5,271 bases of DNA from JBBRMY01 sp038230595 (GTDB lineage Bacteria; Bacteroidota; Ignavibacteria; Tepidaquicellales; Tepidaquicellaceae), in contig JBBRMY010000169.1 of assembly GCA_038230595.1 (NCBI GenBank), forward strand, positions 1 to 5,271, in the 5' to 3' direction. Below, piece by piece: positions 4,269 to 5,271 of the stretch. The notes under the pieces were generated by a model. It ran no database searches. It had not been told where the DNA came from and worked only from the letters and a program-made list of their open reading frames with translations. Numbering within the stretch: the first letter of the stretch is position 1; every line of letters begins with the position of its first letter. Position numbers and translations under genes: made by a program.

Positions 4269-5271
4269 TTATTTTATAAGGGTCATCTTTTTTACTTCTG
4301 AAAAATTTCCTGAAGTGAGCTTATAAAAATAAATTCCGCTGGAATAATCCGTAGCAGTAAAGCTGACCTGATATGTTCCCGGTGAAAGACTTTCGCTGAC
4401 AAGTGTCTTTACTTCCCTACCCATAATATCATAAACTTTCAGCGTTGTAAATCCGGCTTTCTGAATATCAAAGCTGATCTTCGTGTTCGGGTTGAACGGG
4501 TTCGGAAAATTCTGAGCTAATGAAAAATTACCCGGCACTGATGAGCTTATCGGGCTGATGCCAACAGAGGTATTTGTTATATAAACTTTGAAGATCCTGT
4601 TGCTTGCGAATGTGCCTGCAAAATTCGGAAGCTGCGCTCTGATTCCACCGACAATATATCCTACTAAAATTCTGCCTGATAGAGCAAAAAGATTAACAAC
4701 CTCATTTGAATATTGAGGGACAGTCGGATTTATTAGAAACTCTGCGTTAGTTCCAAGCAATTCTGTAAATCTTATTGGCATTAAATATTCTGTTGATGTG
4801 CCGTCTGCTTTTTTTGTAACTGTAGAAATATCCTTTATAAATGGAGTCAGAGTATCCTTAACTACTGAGTTCGAACCCGTATCATAATAATAAAGACTCA
4901 TTCCGCCGAAAAATGTATTATGCATTTTATTATTAACACTATCGAATACAGATACGACAGGACAATTATATTGAGAGAATTTTTGCTGGAAAGTATTGTC
5001 AACTGTTACACCGCCGGTATTGCTTATTGTGACCGGATTTTGAAACGGCTGCCTGTTTGGAGTGAAAACACCCCCATATAATGAGAGAGAAACACCTGAT
5101 AAGCTTCTCATGTGAAGGACATTCATATCCCTGCGATGAAGATTTGCCGGGTCTGATACTTCCGTATAGTTAGTAACATTTATAGTTGTAGTAGTAGTGA
5201 GATTAAATCTTGAGAGCTTATTTGTATATTGCTGGGTGAAAGAGCCTGATGGAGGATCCTGAAATTCACCT
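4269..5271 (-). CDS. Secreted protein with C-terminal type IX secretion sorting domain, 5' end outside window
   Basis: The stop is at 4269-4271. The frame stays open through 5270, giving 333 visible residues and no start inside the window. An ATG at 5126 exists, but the 48 codons before it read as ordinary protein (for example FTQQYTNKLSRFNLTTTTTI and NLHRRD). There is also no signal peptide after it, so it is internal. The last 85 residues, from about 4526 down to 4272, are a classic type A T9SS sorting domain: NFPNPFNPNTKISFDI, LKVYDIMGREVKTLV, SPGTYQVSF, SSGIYFYKL and a final KKMTLIK. Such proteins are exported by Sec, cross the outer membrane through the type IX system, and are usually anchored or released with this domain cleaved. 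The upstream part is beta-rich, with Thr/Asn/Ser-rich stretches and one cysteine in YNCPVVSVFDS. It vaguely recalls an uncharacterised T9SS cargo family with an LHRRD motif, and I cannot give it a function. It converges on the PBP operon. Confidence 0.85.
   Translation of the reverse strand, partial: GEFQDPPSGSFTQQYTNKLSRFNLTTTTTINVTNYTEVSDPANLHRRDMNVLHMRSLSGVSLSLYGGVFTPNRQPFQNPVTISNTGGVTVDNTFQQKFSQYNCPVVSVFDSVNNKMHNTFFGGMSLYYYDTGSNSVVKDTLTPFIKDISTVTKKADGTSTEYLMPIRFTELLGTNAEFLINPTVPQYSNEVVNLFALSGRILVGYIVGGIRAQLPNFAGTFASNRIFKVYITNTSVGISPISSSVPGNFSLAQNFPNPFNPNTKISFDIQKAGFTTLKVYDIMGREVKTLVSESLSPGTYQVSFTATDYSSGIYFYKLTSGNFSEVKKMTLIK

Noticed and set aside
5124..5126. ATG as the start of the minus-strand T9SS cargo gene
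   Set aside because: The frame is open upstream to the window edge with protein-like sequence, no signal peptide follows this ATG, and a secreted cargo needs one.
1..5271. A previously undescribed multi-gene defence or mobile system
   Set aside because: The plus-strand genes are recognisable envelope or redox types and the minus-strand gene is a T9SS cargo. Nothing links them into a new system beyond the LpxH-like/PBP pair.

Overview
The window looks like a chromosomal piece from an AT-rich Gram-negative bacterium of the Fibrobacteres-Chlorobi-Bacteroidetes group, most likely the Ignavibacteria/Chlorobi side. The evidence is a NFPNPFNP-type C-terminal type IX secretion (T9SS) sorting domain, an LpxH-like enzyme of lipid A synthesis, and weak or absent Shine-Dalgarno sequences at most starts. 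The lineage is inferred from protein style, not from a marker gene.

Left part, plus strand (1-3620): a small exported protein with a DsbD-alpha-like CX6C motif (14-451) is closed by a clear intrinsic terminator (470-502). A tight two-gene unit follows: an LpxH-like metallophosphoesterase (542-1318) and, 4 bases after its stop, a class A penicillin-binding protein (1323-3620, TTG start). The pair joins outer-membrane lipid A synthesis with peptidoglycan polymerisation and cross-linking, so it reads as a cell-envelope operon.

Middle (3621-4268): a 648-base non-coding stretch between convergent genes, packed with inverted repeats. It holds two GTAG-footed REP-like hairpins of the GAGGCG/GCGTCT type, two near-identical 15-16 bp GCCATTTGAA hairpins that look like bidirectional terminators, and, between those, two composite repeat units of 84 and 82 bases. 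Each unit has a CTTGGGGC/GCCCCAAG hairpin flanked by two smaller ones. A GGGCGAAC/GTTCGCCC hairpin and a C-rich/G-rich hairpin complete the set. No transposase or RAYT gene is present here.

Right part, minus strand (5271-4269): the C-terminal 333 codons of a secreted T9SS cargo protein whose reading frame stays open to the window edge, so its true start lies outside.

The three plus-strand genes and the T9SS cargo are of recognisable kinds. I found no convincing new multi-gene system. The most unusual content is the ordered hairpin array between the convergent genes.
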